A DNA stretch of 64,000 nucleotides. Origin: Subtercola boreus (GTDB lineage: Bacteria; Actinomycetota; Actinomycetes; Actinomycetales; Microbacteriaceae). Position 1 is the first letter of the stretch; the number at the start of each line of letters is the position of its first letter. Positions 17,774 through 26,888 of this stretch are shown piece after piece. The notes beneath the pieces were generated by a model that made no database searches, had not been told where the DNA came from, and saw only the letters and a program-made list of their open reading frames with translations. The stretch is taken from positions 1 to 64,000 of the forward strand of contig NZ_NBXD01000029.1 of the NCBI RefSeq assembly GCF_003399645.1. Direction: 5' to 3'. The position numbers and the translations under genes were made by a program.

Positions 17774-18346
17774 TCAGCCTGCCGGGCGAAAAGCCGCGCG
17801 AAAGATGGCCCGGGCCCGCGCCGCGACGCCGGGCTGCTGGTCGGCATCCGTTCGGGCGAGCAGGAAGGCGAGCATCGAGATCGACAGCAGGATGTCTGCC
17901 GACACCACTGTGCGGGCGATCCGGTCGCGCTTCTGGTCGCGCTCGAGCACGGTGTCGATGATGTTCTCGAGCCGTCGGCCGAGGCCGACAGCACGATCGT
18001 CGTGGCGTTGGGAGGTGATCAGGTCGATCAGTGCCGTCGAGGCCATCGCCTGGTCGGCGATGCGGTCGAAGAGGTCGACCACCGACCCGTCGGGGTCGGA
18101 GACGAGCGAGTCGAGGTCGGCGATGTTCTCGTCGAAGACGGCGAGCGCGAGACTCACCCGGTCGGGAAAGTGCCGGTAGAGGCTGCCCTGGCCGACCCCC
18201 GCCCGCCGGGCCACCGCGCTGAGCGGTGCGCTGAGGCCGTGCTCGGCGAAGACATGCCGCGCAGCAGCGATGAGAGCCTCGCGGTTGGCGGGGCCGGCAC
18301 TCGGTCCCCGGTTGGCCTTCGGCAGGTCTTCACGAGTGGTCGGCAT
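17774..18346 (-). CDS. TetR-family transcriptional regulator
   Basis: 190 aa. The N-terminal HTH (residues about 22-65) reads EALIAAARHVFAEHGLSAPLSAVARRAGVGQGSLYRHFPDR, and the rest is an all-helical ligand-binding domain. It is divergent from the SDR gene, with a perfect 13-bp inverted repeat between them, so it most likely represses the SDR gene and its own promoter. A TACGCT -10 box 6 nt before the ATG overlaps the palindrome, which fits autorepression. Confidence 0.92.
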   Translation of the reverse strand: MPTTREDLPKANRGPSAGPANREALIAAARHVFAEHGLSAPLSAVARRAGVGQGSLYRHFPDRVSLALAVFDENIADLDSLVSDPDGSVVDLFDRIADQAMASTALIDLITSQRHDDRAVGLGRRLENIIDTVLERDQKRDRIARTVVSADILLSISMLAFLLARTDADQQPGVAARARAIFRAAFRPAG

Positions 18347-18352
18347 TCGGGT

Positions 18353-18358
18353 AGCGTA
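18353..18358 (-). promoter_or_regulatory. -10 box of the TetR gene, overlapping its operator
   Basis: TACGCT on the minus strand, 6 nt before the ATG at 18346. Its last three bases lie within the 13-bp inverted repeat. Confidence 0.5.
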
Positions 18359-18385
18359 CTACCGGACAGAGTTGTCCGGTAGTAC
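18356..18385. promoter_or_regulatory. TetR operator: perfect 13-bp inverted repeat
   Basis: GTACTACCGGACA and its exact reverse complement are separated by 4 nt (GAGT). The site lies between the divergent TetR and SDR genes. Length and symmetry are typical of TetR-family operators. Confidence 0.85.
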
Positions 18386-18410
18386 ATCCCACGAACAGGA
18401 GCCCCTCCCC

Positions 18411-19511
18411 ATGAGCAAGAACGAGAAACTCTCCGGCGATTCATCCATTCGCACCTGGCTCGCGGACCCTGCCGGCGGCCCGGTGCTGCGTGAACTACTC
18501 GCCGCGGGCGGTCAGGACGAGGGCGTGCTGCGGCCCGTCAGCCGGCTGGCGCTGAAGCGCCTCGTCACGATGAGCAAGGGCGCCTTCACGACCGGGATGA
18601 TCGACGAACTGGTGCGGAAGGTCGAGGCGGGCGAGGTTCCCGAACCCTCCGAGACGGGCGGGGCGGGAGAGGCGGATGCCGTCGGCTCTGCGAGCGCGTC
18701 AGATGGAGCTCCCGAGTTCCCCGCCGCACAAGACGCCCCCGAACCCGAGTCCTGGGTCGAGAAGATCACCCCCGGGCGTTTCGACGGGATGACCGTCATC
18801 GTCACCGGAGCCGGTTCCGGCATCGGCCGGGCGACGGCATCCCGTATCGCCCGCGAGGGTGGCCGGGTGATCGCGGTCGACATCTCGCGCGAGCGGCTCG
18901 AGGAGTTCAGCTCCGAGCATCCTGAAACCGACGTGGTCACGGTCGAGGCCGACATCACCGACGACGCCGCCATCGCGCGCATCATCGAAGAGGCCGGCGA
19001 CCGCATCGACGCACTGGCGAACGTCGCGGGCATCATGGACAACATGACGCCGGTGCACGAGCTGAGCGACGCCGTATGGCAGCGCGTCTTCGCCATCAAC
19101 GTGACCGGAACGATGAAGCTCATGCGCGCCGTGGTGCCCGGGATGCTCGCCCGGGCCAAGGGTTCCATCGTCAACATCGCCTCCGAAGCGGCTCTTCGCG
19201 GCTCCGCGGCCGGAGCCGCCTACACCGCCTCGAAGCACGCCGTCGCGGGCCTCACCAAGAGCAGCGCGTTCATGTACGGCGCCACCGGAATCCGCGTCAA
19301 CGCCGTGGCGCCCGGGGCCACGATCACGAACATCGAGGCGACCTTCGCCTCCGAGCTCGGGGCCCAGCGCGTGCAGATGGCCATGGCCGTGCTGCCCGAC
19401 GCCGTCGAGGCCGACGCCCTGGCCGCCTCGATCACGTTCCTGCTGAGCGACGATGCCGTCAACCTGAACGGCGTCATCCTGCCCTCCGACGGCGGCTGGT
19501 CGGTGGCCTGA
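18411..19511 (+). CDS. Short-chain dehydrogenase/reductase with an extra N-terminal domain
   Basis: 366 aa; AGGAG lies about 9 nt before the ATG. Residues from about 128 form a complete classical SDR: cofactor loop TGAGSGIGR, NVAGIM, catalytic Ser in VNIASEAAL and YTASK (Tyr/Lys). The Asp after beta-2 (VIAVDIS) suggests NAD(H) preference. The first 75 residues form a separate helical module (SIRTWLADPAGGPVLRELL ... LALKRLVTMSKGAFTTGM) joined by an acidic Ala/Gly/Glu linker. A similar stretch is found at the ends of some beta-glucosidases, by memory only. Substrate unknown. Regulation by the divergent TetR protein is likely. Confidence 0.85.
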   Translation: MSKNEKLSGDSSIRTWLADPAGGPVLRELLAAGGQDEGVLRPVSRLALKRLVTMSKGAFTTGMIDELVRKVEAGEVPEPSETGGAGEADAVGSASASDGAPEFPAAQDAPEPESWVEKITPGRFDGMTVIVTGAGSGIGRATASRIAREGGRVIAVDISRERLEEFSSEHPETDVVTVEADITDDAAIARIIEEAGDRIDALANVAGIMDNMTPVHELSDAVWQRVFAINVTGTMKLMRAVVPGMLARAKGSIVNIASEAALRGSAAGAAYTASKHAVAGLTKSSAFMYGATGIRVNAVAPGATITNIEATFASELGAQRVQMAMAVLPDAVEADALAASITFLLSDDAVNLNGVILPSDGGWSVA

Positions 19512-19521
19512 GGAGGGATCG

Positions 19522-19551
19522 CCGACGGCGGGGGTCAGCCCGCCGTCGGCA
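19522..19551. terminator. Hairpin shared by the SDR and GH127 genes
   Basis: Perfect 12-bp arms (19522-19533, 19540-19551) with a 6-nt loop. It lies between convergent genes and overlaps the last codons and stop of the GH127 gene. There is no clear T tract. Confidence 0.6.
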
Positions 19552-21493
19552 ACCACACCCGCATCGTCGACGGGCCACGGTTCGCCCACGCGTAGTACGG
19601 CGTGAGCGCGACACCCTCGAGCACGCGAGCTGCCGCCGGCGCAGGCCGGCCCGACCCGGGACCGGGGCCGTCACCCGTCGGATCGGCCCCACCCGCGTAC
19701 GGCCAGCCGGGGTCGTCATCCGCCCGCAGCGCCACCGTCGCCGTGACCCGGCCGTCCGCCATCACCGTGAGACCGCTGTCGAGGCAGAGGCCGGCATCCT
19801 CCGTCGACCTGCCCGCGGGCAGGTCCGACGACTCGAGCACCATCACGAGGGGACCGCGCTCGACCGCGACGGTTCCACGAACGGCGTCGATGCGGGGGTG
19901 CGGATGCACGATCCGCGGCTGCATCGGCAGGCTCAGGACGATCGTGTCACCGGCCGCGAACGCACGATCGACCACGACAGAACCACCGCCGGGCACGACG
20001 GTCTCACCTGCGACGGTGACCGTCGCAGCATCCTGTGCCCACTGGGGAACCCGTAGCGTGATCGCTGCATCGACCTCCTCGAGCACCGTCACCGTCACGA
20101 TGCCCTCGTGCGGGTAGCCGCTCGAGACCTTCAGCGAGACCACCCGGGAGTCAGGCAGGGTCACCCGCACCGAGAGGTCGCCGTACTGGTGCAGCTGCAC
20201 ACCGTTCTGGTCTGCGGTGGCGAAGTACAGGCCTGCGCTCGCGAGCGTGCGCGCCACGTTCGTCGGGCAGCACGAAACCTCGAACCACGGAGCGCGCAGA
20301 CTCGCTTCGGCCCGTTCGCTCAACTCGCCCTCGGAGGGCTCGGTGCCGGCAGCGCGCTGCTGCAGCGTGTTCGTGTAGAAGAATGCCCGGCCGTCCTGCC
20401 GGGGCGAGGCGAGGATGTTGTTCAGCAGGGTGCGCTCGATGAGGTCGGCGTAGGCGGTGTCCCCGGTCTCGAGCAGCAGCCGCCAGCTCAGCATGACGGA
20501 GCCGATGCCGGCACAGGTCTCGGAGTAGGCGCGGTCGGCCGGCAGCTCGTAGTCGTCGCCGAACGCTTCGTCCTGGTGGTGCGATCCCATGCCACCGGTG
20601 ATGTAGGTACGCCTCGCGACGGTGTTGCGCCACTGCAGTGCGACGGCATCGGCGAGCGCACGGTCACCCGTCTCCGTCGCAACATCCAGCGCGCCGCTGG
20701 CGAGGTAGAGCGCCCGAACGGCGTGACCGCGCAGCACGGTGGCCGAGCGCACGGGTACGTCGTCCTGAAAGTACTCGTGACCGAAGAGGATCGTGGTGGC
20801 GAGCATCCCCCTCCCCCGGCGCTCGACGAACAGCCCGGCGAGCTCGAGGTACCGAGGCTCACCCACTGCCCGCGAGAGCTCGACGAGCGCGACTTCGACC
20901 TCGGGATGCCCGCAGATGGCCACGCGCCCGTCTGGTCCGAACTCGCGATACACGTGATCGGCGAGGCGCCGGGCGACCCGCACGAGGTCGTCGTCGGCGT
21001 ACCCGCCTCGCACCCGCGCCACGGCGGCCTGAAAGAGATGCCCGAAACAGTACAGCTCGTGACCCCATTCGAGGTTCGAGTAACGATCGGGCTGTCCCGG
21101 ATGCCCGAAGCTGGTGTGCAGGTAGCCGTCCGCCTCCTGCGCGGCGGCCACTCGGTCGACGAGGGCGCGGTAGCGGGCCTCGAGGGCCTGATCGGGCCGA
21201 CGCGCCAGTTCCCAGGCCATGGCCTCGAGGAGTTTGTAGACCTCGGAGTCGACGAACTCGATACCGGCATGCCGCGACCCGACCGTGCCTGTGGCGACCG
21301 CGTCGAAGTTCTGGATCCAGCCGATCCGTTCCATCCACTTCTCGCAGTGCGCGAGGATGACGTCGGCGTTCAGCGCCTGGCGCTCCGCCCAGAAACCGCC
21401 ATCGATCATGACCTCGTCGGGGCCGAGCGGGCGCAGGCGCGAGGCGCTCGGAGCGACCGGCCCACCCCGCAGGGCCTTCCCGGCGGCGTTCAT
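19535..21493 (-). CDS. Glycoside hydrolase family 127 (beta-L-arabinofuranosidase type)
   Basis: 652 aa from the ATG at 21493, close to the usual family length; upstream in-frame codons overlap the GH31 gene and lack similarity. The (alpha/alpha)6 core includes GFWAERQ near the start, DGYLHT and ITGGMGSHHQDEAF, the conserved ETCAGIGSVM (acidic residue) and EVSCCPTNVAR with Cys408/Cys409. In GH127 a zinc-bound Cys in this CCP motif is the nucleophile. The family releases L-arabinofuranose from beta-linked arabino-oligosaccharides. There is no signal peptide, so it acts inside the cell on imported oligosaccharides. It is the last gene of the first sugar operon. Confidence 0.88.
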   Translation of the reverse strand: MNAAGKALRGGPVAPSASRLRPLGPDEVMIDGGFWAERQALNADVILAHCEKWMERIGWIQNFDAVATGTVGSRHAGIEFVDSEVYKLLEAMAWELARRPDQALEARYRALVDRVAAAQEADGYLHTSFGHPGQPDRYSNLEWGHELYCFGHLFQAAVARVRGGYADDDLVRVARRLADHVYREFGPDGRVAICGHPEVEVALVELSRAVGEPRYLELAGLFVERRGRGMLATTILFGHEYFQDDVPVRSATVLRGHAVRALYLASGALDVATETGDRALADAVALQWRNTVARRTYITGGMGSHHQDEAFGDDYELPADRAYSETCAGIGSVMLSWRLLLETGDTAYADLIERTLLNNILASPRQDGRAFFYTNTLQQRAAGTEPSEGELSERAEASLRAPWFEVSCCPTNVARTLASAGLYFATADQNGVQLHQYGDLSVRVTLPDSRVVSLKVSSGYPHEGIVTVTVLEEVDAAITLRVPQWAQDAATVTVAGETVVPGGGSVVVDRAFAAGDTIVLSLPMQPRIVHPHPRIDAVRGTVAVERGPLVMVLESSDLPAGRSTEDAGLCLDSGLTVMADGRVTATVALRADDDPGWPYAGGADPTGDGPGPGSGRPAPAAARVLEGVALTPYYAWANRGPSTMRVWLPTAG

Positions 21494-21527
21494 CTCACGA
21501 ACGCCAGGGAGCAGCGTGGCGGTTGTG

Positions 21528-23555
21528 TCAGGGGACAAGGGAGACCTGTGCTTCTTCTCGGAGGAAAACGGGAATGCGTTCAAGAGGTGCCTCGACGGTG
21601 ATCGTGCGGCCCGCATCGATGAGTTCGGCGGAGTGCGCATCGCGCCAGCGACCAGTGCCGGGCAGGTACACCTGACGTTCGCGCTGGCCGGGTGCGGTGA
21701 TGGGGCAGACGAGGATGTCGGGGCCGAAGAGAAACTGGTCCTCGATGAGCCACGCCCGCTCGTCGGTCGGGTAGTCGATGAACAGTGGTCGCATCGGCGG
21801 TACACCGGTGCGCCGAGCCAGGCTCATCTGCTCGTGGATGTAGGGGCGGAGCCGCTCCCGCAGCTGCAGCACCCCGGTCAGGATGCCCAACGCCTCATCA
21901 CCGAACGACCACACCTCGTTCGGCCCGCCGGTCATCTCGAACCCGGTCGGCGTTCGCGGCTGGCGGTCGCCGTGCAGCCGGAACAGCGGGCAGAACACGC
22001 CGTACTGGAACCAGCGGATGACCAGCTCCCGGTACTCAGGATCTGACGCGTCGCCGCCGTGGAACCCGCCGATGTCGGTCGTCCACCACGGAATGCCCGA
22101 GATCGCGATGTTCAGCCCGGCCCGCAGCTGCTGCGCGAGCGACAGCCACGTGGCGGGAATGTCGCCCGACCACACGGCGGCGCCGTACTTCTGCGAGCCG
22201 GCCCAGGCCGAGCGGCAGAGCAGCACGGTCGGCTGCTGGTTCGCCTCGGCCATTCCCTCGGCGAAGAGCCGGGCGTTGTCGCGGGGGTAGATGTTCGCGA
22301 CCTCTGCACCCGGGCCGGCCCAGAGGTGCATGTTCGAGGGGTGCGCGGGGTTCAGTTCGGGCTCGGAGGCGTCGAGCCAGAACACACGGATGCCGTGTGC
22401 GAGATAGTTCTGCTCCACCAGCTTCCACACGTACTCCCGGGTCTCGGGGTTCGTCGGGTCGTAGAATCCGACCGGCATCGGCGTGGCCATGCCCTTGTCC
22501 TGGATGCTCTGCAGGAACTCGACGCCCTGCTCGGCACCGACCAGCAGCCCTCGGTCGCGGTAGTCGGCGAAGTTCTCCGACAGCGGCGAGATCGTCGGCC
22601 AGATCGACACCATGAGTTCCACGCCGAGGGCCTTCAGCTCGGCGACCAGGGCGGGAACATCCGGCCACTCGTTCTCGTCGAAGCGGAAGTCGCCCATGGC
22701 CGACCAGTGGAAGAAGTCGGCCACGATGACCGAGAGCGGCAGGCCACGGCTGGTGTGCTCGCGCGCGACGGCGAGCAGTTCATCCTGGGTGCGATAGCGC
22801 AGCTTCGACTGCCAGAACCCGCTCGCCCACTCGGGCAGATCGGGCACATGGCCGGTGGCATCGGCAAAGCGCGAGAGGATGCCTGCGGGGGTCGGTGCGG
22901 CGGTGATCCAGTAGTCGATCTCCCGCGCCTGGGCGGCCTGCCAGCGGGTCGCGTTGTCGGCGAATTCGACGCGTCCCACGGCGGGTACGTTCCAGAGCAG
23001 CCCGTAACCGCGGTCGGAGAGCACGAACGGGATGTTCACCTCGGCGTTGCGTTGCACGAGGTCGAGAGAGAGGCCCTTGATGTTCAACCGCCCGTGGGTG
23101 CGTTGACCCAGGCCGAACAGTTTCTCCCCGTCGTAGGCCCGGAACTGCTGGTGGATCTCGGAGGCGCCGGAGCCGTTGCCGAGAAAGACGCGTGCCCCGG
23201 GCAGCCAGAAGTGCTCGCGACTCTCGGCCAGAAGTTCGGCGCCGGTCGTGGTGTTCGTGAAGGTGAGCTGGGGTTCGGGGTAGGGCTCCGCAGCGTCGAA
23301 CGTCACGGTGACGGTGAGTTCACCGTTGACGAGCCGGCCGCCGGTGGCGGTCGCGGTCGCGATGGCTGCAGGCCCCTCGATGTCGCCCGCGGGCGGCACC
23401 GGCGCCGTCTCGGCGAGCGCCCCCGCACTCTCGGCGGGTAGCCGATACTGGCTCGCCCGAACGCGGGCGCTGTCGACGCCCCACGCCTCGATGCGCAGTA
23501 CCTCGTGCCCGTGGCGCACCTCGAGGCAGCCCGAGGCGGCGGTGAAGGTGGCCAT
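21528..23555 (-). CDS. Glycoside hydrolase family 31 (alpha-xylosidase/alpha-glucosidase type)
   Basis: 675 aa; the start overlaps the permease stop by one base (TGATG). It has an N-terminal beta-sandwich and a TIM barrel with nucleophile Asp395 in WLDASEPE and acid/base Asp465 in WSGDIPATW, then WWTTDIGGF and FCPLFRLHG. DFRFDENEWPD is typical of the alpha-xylosidase branch (YicI-like), so xylose removal is somewhat more likely than glucose. No signal peptide. It lies between an ABC permease and GH127 in one operon, consistent with stepwise trimming of imported xylose- and arabinose-bearing oligosaccharides. Confidence 0.88.
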   Translation of the reverse strand: MATFTAASGCLEVRHGHEVLRIEAWGVDSARVRASQYRLPAESAGALAETAPVPPAGDIEGPAAIATATATGGRLVNGELTVTVTFDAAEPYPEPQLTFTNTTTGAELLAESREHFWLPGARVFLGNGSGASEIHQQFRAYDGEKLFGLGQRTHGRLNIKGLSLDLVQRNAEVNIPFVLSDRGYGLLWNVPAVGRVEFADNATRWQAAQAREIDYWITAAPTPAGILSRFADATGHVPDLPEWASGFWQSKLRYRTQDELLAVAREHTSRGLPLSVIVADFFHWSAMGDFRFDENEWPDVPALVAELKALGVELMVSIWPTISPLSENFADYRDRGLLVGAEQGVEFLQSIQDKGMATPMPVGFYDPTNPETREYVWKLVEQNYLAHGIRVFWLDASEPELNPAHPSNMHLWAGPGAEVANIYPRDNARLFAEGMAEANQQPTVLLCRSAWAGSQKYGAAVWSGDIPATWLSLAQQLRAGLNIAISGIPWWTTDIGGFHGGDASDPEYRELVIRWFQYGVFCPLFRLHGDRQPRTPTGFEMTGGPNEVWSFGDEALGILTGVLQLRERLRPYIHEQMSLARRTGVPPMRPLFIDYPTDERAWLIEDQFLFGPDILVCPITAPGQRERQVYLPGTGRWRDAHSAELIDAGRTITVEAPLERIPVFLREEAQVSLVP

Positions 23556-24424
23556 CAGTCTTTGACCGCGCCGGCGGTCACGCCGGCCGCGACGTAACGC
23601 TGGGCGACGACGAGAAGCACGGCTGCCGGGATGGACGCGACGACGGCTGTTGCCATGATCGAGTTCCACTCCTGGTTGTTGTTGCCGATGTACTTGTAGA
23701 TGCCGAGCGTGATCGGTTGGATCTTGCCGCCGCCGTCGAGCGTCGACGCGAAGATGAAGTCCGACCAGGCCCAGAGGAAGGCGAACAGCGACACCGTCAC
23801 GACGGAGTTGCGGCTGATCGGCAGCACCACCGAGCGGAAGGTGCGCCACGACGATGCTCCGTCGATCTTGGCAGCCGACATCAGCTCGTCGGGGATGGCC
23901 GACATGAAGGCGGTGAACAGCAGCACACCGAACGGCACGGCGATCGTCGAGTCGGCGAGAATCAGGCCCGGTATCGAATTCAGGATGCCCAGGTTGAGGT
24001 AGATCGCATAGAACCCCATCGCCATGATGATGCCCGGGATCATCTGCGCGATCAGGAACACGAAGCTCACGGCTCCGCCGCCGCGCGGCCGGAGTTTCGC
24101 CAGCGCGTAGCCGGCCGGGGCGGCGAGCACGAGTGTGAGCACCACCGTTCCGAGGCCGACGATCAGACTCGTACCGAGATAGGGCAACTGCTGGGAGAGC
24201 ACCGCCTGGTAGCCCGAGAAGGTGGGGTCGAACGGGAACCAGGCGGGCGGGCTCTTCCGCATGTCGGCGGTCTTCGTCAGGGAGACGTTGATCATCCAGT
24301 AGATCGGGAACAGCATGAGTGCGGTGAGTACGACGCCGATCACCGTGATCCACCAGGTGGGACGCCGACGGTTCCGCTGGGCGGTCGAAGTGGCTCCGAC
24401 GGTCGGTGTGGCCAGAGCGGTCAT
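23555..24424 (-). CDS. CUT1 sugar ABC transporter permease (MalG-like)
   Basis: 289 aa with six membrane segments. The EAA loop (ELMSAAKIDGASSWRTFRSVVLP) is the contact to the shared ATPase. The start overlaps the preceding permease stop by 4 nt (ATGA). No ATPase is encoded nearby, as is usual for CUT1 systems that borrow an MsmK/MsiK-type ATPase. Confidence 0.93.
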   Translation of the reverse strand: MTALATPTVGATSTAQRNRRRPTWWITVIGVVLTALMLFPIYWMINVSLTKTADMRKSPPAWFPFDPTFSGYQAVLSQQLPYLGTSLIVGLGTVVLTLVLAAPAGYALAKLRPRGGGAVSFVFLIAQMIPGIIMAMGFYAIYLNLGILNSIPGLILADSTIAVPFGVLLFTAFMSAIPDELMSAAKIDGASSWRTFRSVVLPISRNSVVTVSLFAFLWAWSDFIFASTLDGGGKIQPITLGIYKYIGNNNQEWNSIMATAVVASIPAAVLLVVAQRYVAAGVTAGAVKD

Positions 24425-25413
24425 CGCTTGGCCTCCCTTCGCTGCAGGTGGATGTAGACGAGCCCGAAGACGAGCGCGACGATGATGAGGATGTTGCCGA
24501 CCGCCGCCGCCGGCCCGAAGCGCGGCAGGGTCGAACCGAAGCCGAGCTGGTACGACCACGTCGACAGGGTGGTCGACGAACTGGCCGGCCCACCCTTCGT
24601 CATGATCCAGATGATGTCGAAGACCTTCAGCGTGTAGACCAGTCCGAGCAGGATCGTGATGGCCGACACGGGCCGCAGCAGCGGAAAGGTGATCCGCCAG
24701 AACTTCTGCCACGCGTTCGCGCCGTCGAGCGATGCGGCCTCATAGAGGTCGGCCGAGATGTTCTGCAGGCCGCTGTAGAGAATGACGAGGTTGAACGGGA
24801 TGCCGATCCAGATGTTCGCGATCGTCACCGAGACCAGCGCCCACTGCGGCGAGGTCAGCCAGTTGACACTGCCGATGCCGAACGATTCGAGAAAGGAGTT
24901 CACGATGCCCGAGTCGCTGTTGAGCATCCACGACCAGGTGGAGGCCGACACGATCAGAGGCAGCAGCCACGGCACCAGGAACAGCGCGCGAAGCGTCGCC
25001 GACAGGCGGAACCGGTTGTAGAAGAAGACGGCGAGCGCCATGCCGATGGTGAACTGGAACAGGATCGACACCAGCACGAAGAACCCGGTGTGCAGGACCG
25101 CCGGGAGGAACGTGGGGTCGGAGAACACCTTCAGGTAGTTCTCGAGCCCGACGAAAGGTGCATTGCCCTGCACGAACGAGCGCACCGTGTAGTCGCGGAT
25201 GCTCAGGTCGACGTTCTTGTAGAGCGGTAGCGCATAGAACAGTGCGAGATAGATCACCACCGGAGCAAGGAAGGCCCAGGCGGCCCACTGGGTCGCGTGG
25301 GGCCGCCGGGCCCGGCCGGCCGCCCCGGTGGGAGCGACCGGATCGGGCCGACGAGGAACCGCCGCCTCAGCCGTGACGGCGGGCGAGACGGCGGTTCTCT
25401 GCGTGACGGTCAT
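24421..25413 (-). CDS. CUT1 sugar ABC transporter permease (MalF-like)
   Basis: 330 aa. ATG at 25413, 2 bp after the stop of the binding-protein gene; codons further upstream belong to that gene. About six membrane segments follow a 50-residue cytoplasmic start. The EAA loop reads DLYEAASLDGANAWQKFWRITFP. It is the partner of the MalG-like permease. Confidence 0.93.
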   Translation of the reverse strand: MTVTQRTAVSPAVTAEAAVPRRPDPVAPTGAAGRARRPHATQWAAWAFLAPVVIYLALFYALPLYKNVDLSIRDYTVRSFVQGNAPFVGLENYLKVFSDPTFLPAVLHTGFFVLVSILFQFTIGMALAVFFYNRFRLSATLRALFLVPWLLPLIVSASTWSWMLNSDSGIVNSFLESFGIGSVNWLTSPQWALVSVTIANIWIGIPFNLVILYSGLQNISADLYEAASLDGANAWQKFWRITFPLLRPVSAITILLGLVYTLKVFDIIWIMTKGGPASSSTTLSTWSYQLGFGSTLPRFGPAAAVGNILIIVALVFGLVYIHLQRREAKR

Positions 25414-25415
25414 GA

Positions 25416-26684
25416 CTACTGGGCGGCCGCGGCCGCGGTCTGGGCGGCCTTCATCGCGTCTGCTGGCGCCTGGCTGCCCGAGAGGGCGTTCTGGAATCCA
25501 CCCCACATGGCCTGCGAGATGACCGGGTACTTGGTGCCGAGGTTGTCACTCGTGCGACCACGCGCTGCGGCCACCGCAGCGACCCAGGGCGTGAGTTCGG
25601 CGTTCGCGGCGACCTGCTGGGTCTGCACGGTGGCGATCGGCGCAACGTACGACAGTGTCGTGTCGGTCGTCAGCAGGTTCGAATCGCTGGTGAGGCAGGA
25701 GACGATCTTCTCGGTGGTCGCGTAGCGACCGGTGTCGCTCTGCACGGGCGCCGCGACGAACTCTCCGCCGGTGGGTGCCGCTGCAGCCCCGCCCGCTTTG
25801 GCCGGAATCGGCACCACGCCGTAGCTCAGGCCGGATTTGTCGGCGCCGGCGAGCTGCCAGGTGCCGTTCTCGCTGAAAGCGAAGTCGCCGGTGAGAAACT
25901 CCTGCCAGCTCGTCGTCTGGGTGTTGTTGATCACGGAGTTGGGGGCGTAGCCCTCCTTCACCCAGTTCGTCCAGAGGGTCGCCGCGTCGACGGCCTGGCT
26001 CGAGCTGAGGTCGGTCAGCTCTGCGCCGGCGCCCCAGAACCACGGCAGGAACTGAAAGCTGCCCTCCTCGGTTCCGATGCCCGAGAACGTGATGCCCTGC
26101 TTGCCCGACGCCTTCACCTTCGCGAGTGCAGCGTTCAGCGAGTCCCAGTCGGTGACGCTGGCGATATCGACACCGGCGGCCGTGAGCACGTCTTTGTTGT
26201 AGTAGAGCGCCAGGGTGTTGGCGCCGATCGGCACACCGAAGGTGTCGCCGTTGCTCTGGCCGGCGGCGAGGATGTTCGCCTCGAAGTTCGTCGTGTCGAG
26301 CCCGAGTTCTTTGGTGGTGGTCAGGATGCCGGCGTCTGCCAGAGTGGAGACGACGGGGTTGTCGACGACGAGCACATCGGGCGAGCTGCCCTGCTGGCCC
26401 GCCAGAAGGGCCTTGCTGGTGAGGTCGGAGGTATCGTAACCGGTGCGCTCGATCGTCACTCCGGCCTCCGTTCCGCATTTCGCGACGAGCTTCGACCAGT
26501 CGGCGGTCTCATCGAACTGGGGGTAGGGATCCCAGAAGGTGTAGGTGCCGCCGGCGGCGGAATCGGTCGAGGCCTGGCCCGTGCCGGTGTCTGAACCGGA
26601 GCAGGCAGACAGCGCCGCGAGCGCGGCGATCGAAAGAACGGCTGCCCCGACAAGGCGCCCTCTTCTGGCGGGCTTGATCATCAT
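25416..26684 (-). CDS. Sugar ABC transporter substrate-binding lipoprotein (CUT1)
   Basis: About 422 aa. Two adjacent ATGs (26684 and 26681) are possible; AGAGGA spacing favours the second. The signal peptide ends in the lipobox LSAC (LAALSACSGS), so the mature protein is lipid-anchored. The rest is a family-1 binding protein (GTYTFWDPYPQFDETADW, ALYYNKDVLTAAGVD, GTWQLAGADKSGLSYGVVPIP). It captures oligosaccharides, probably arabinose- or xylose-containing given the GH127 and GH31 genes in the operon. It is the first gene of that operon and is separated from a divergent LacI gene by a 204-bp spacer with a perfect palindrome. Confidence 0.93.
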   Translation of the reverse strand: MMIKPARRGRLVGAAVLSIAALAALSACSGSDTGTGQASTDSAAGGTYTFWDPYPQFDETADWSKLVAKCGTEAGVTIERTGYDTSDLTSKALLAGQQGSSPDVLVVDNPVVSTLADAGILTTTKELGLDTTNFEANILAAGQSNGDTFGVPIGANTLALYYNKDVLTAAGVDIASVTDWDSLNAALAKVKASGKQGITFSGIGTEEGSFQFLPWFWGAGAELTDLSSSQAVDAATLWTNWVKEGYAPNSVINNTQTTSWQEFLTGDFAFSENGTWQLAGADKSGLSYGVVPIPAKAGGAAAAPTGGEFVAAPVQSDTGRYATTEKIVSCLTSDSNLLTTDTTLSYVAPIATVQTQQVAANAELTPWVAAVAAARGRTSDNLGTKYPVISQAMWGGFQNALSGSQAPADAMKAAQTAAAAAQ

Positions 26685-26738
26685 ATTCCTCTCTGAATGT
26701 GACGTGCTCATAGGGTACCGGCGGCAGGTCACCGAAAT

Positions 26739-26756
26739 ACCGAAAGTACTTTCGGT
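26739..26756. promoter_or_regulatory. LacI-type operator of the first sugar locus
   Basis: ACCGAAAGTACTTTCGGT, a perfect 18-bp palindrome, about 55 bp upstream of the binding-protein start. A partial half-site (CACCGAAA) lies just beside it. The position between divergent LacI and transporter genes supports an operator. Confidence 0.8.
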
Positions 26757-26888
26757 CACCACCATATGCGCGGTCTTCCCGCTCGTCAAGCAGGAATACG
26801 CCCGATAGGGTGAAAGAATCGGTCAAAGTTTCGAAGTCGCGGTTTCGGTGCCGGAACACAACCGGGAGTACAACGAGGGAGGTCGGAG

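Noticed and set aside
21494-21805. An upstream extension of GH127
   Set aside because: It overlaps the end of the GH31 gene and has no family similarity; similarity begins just after 21493.
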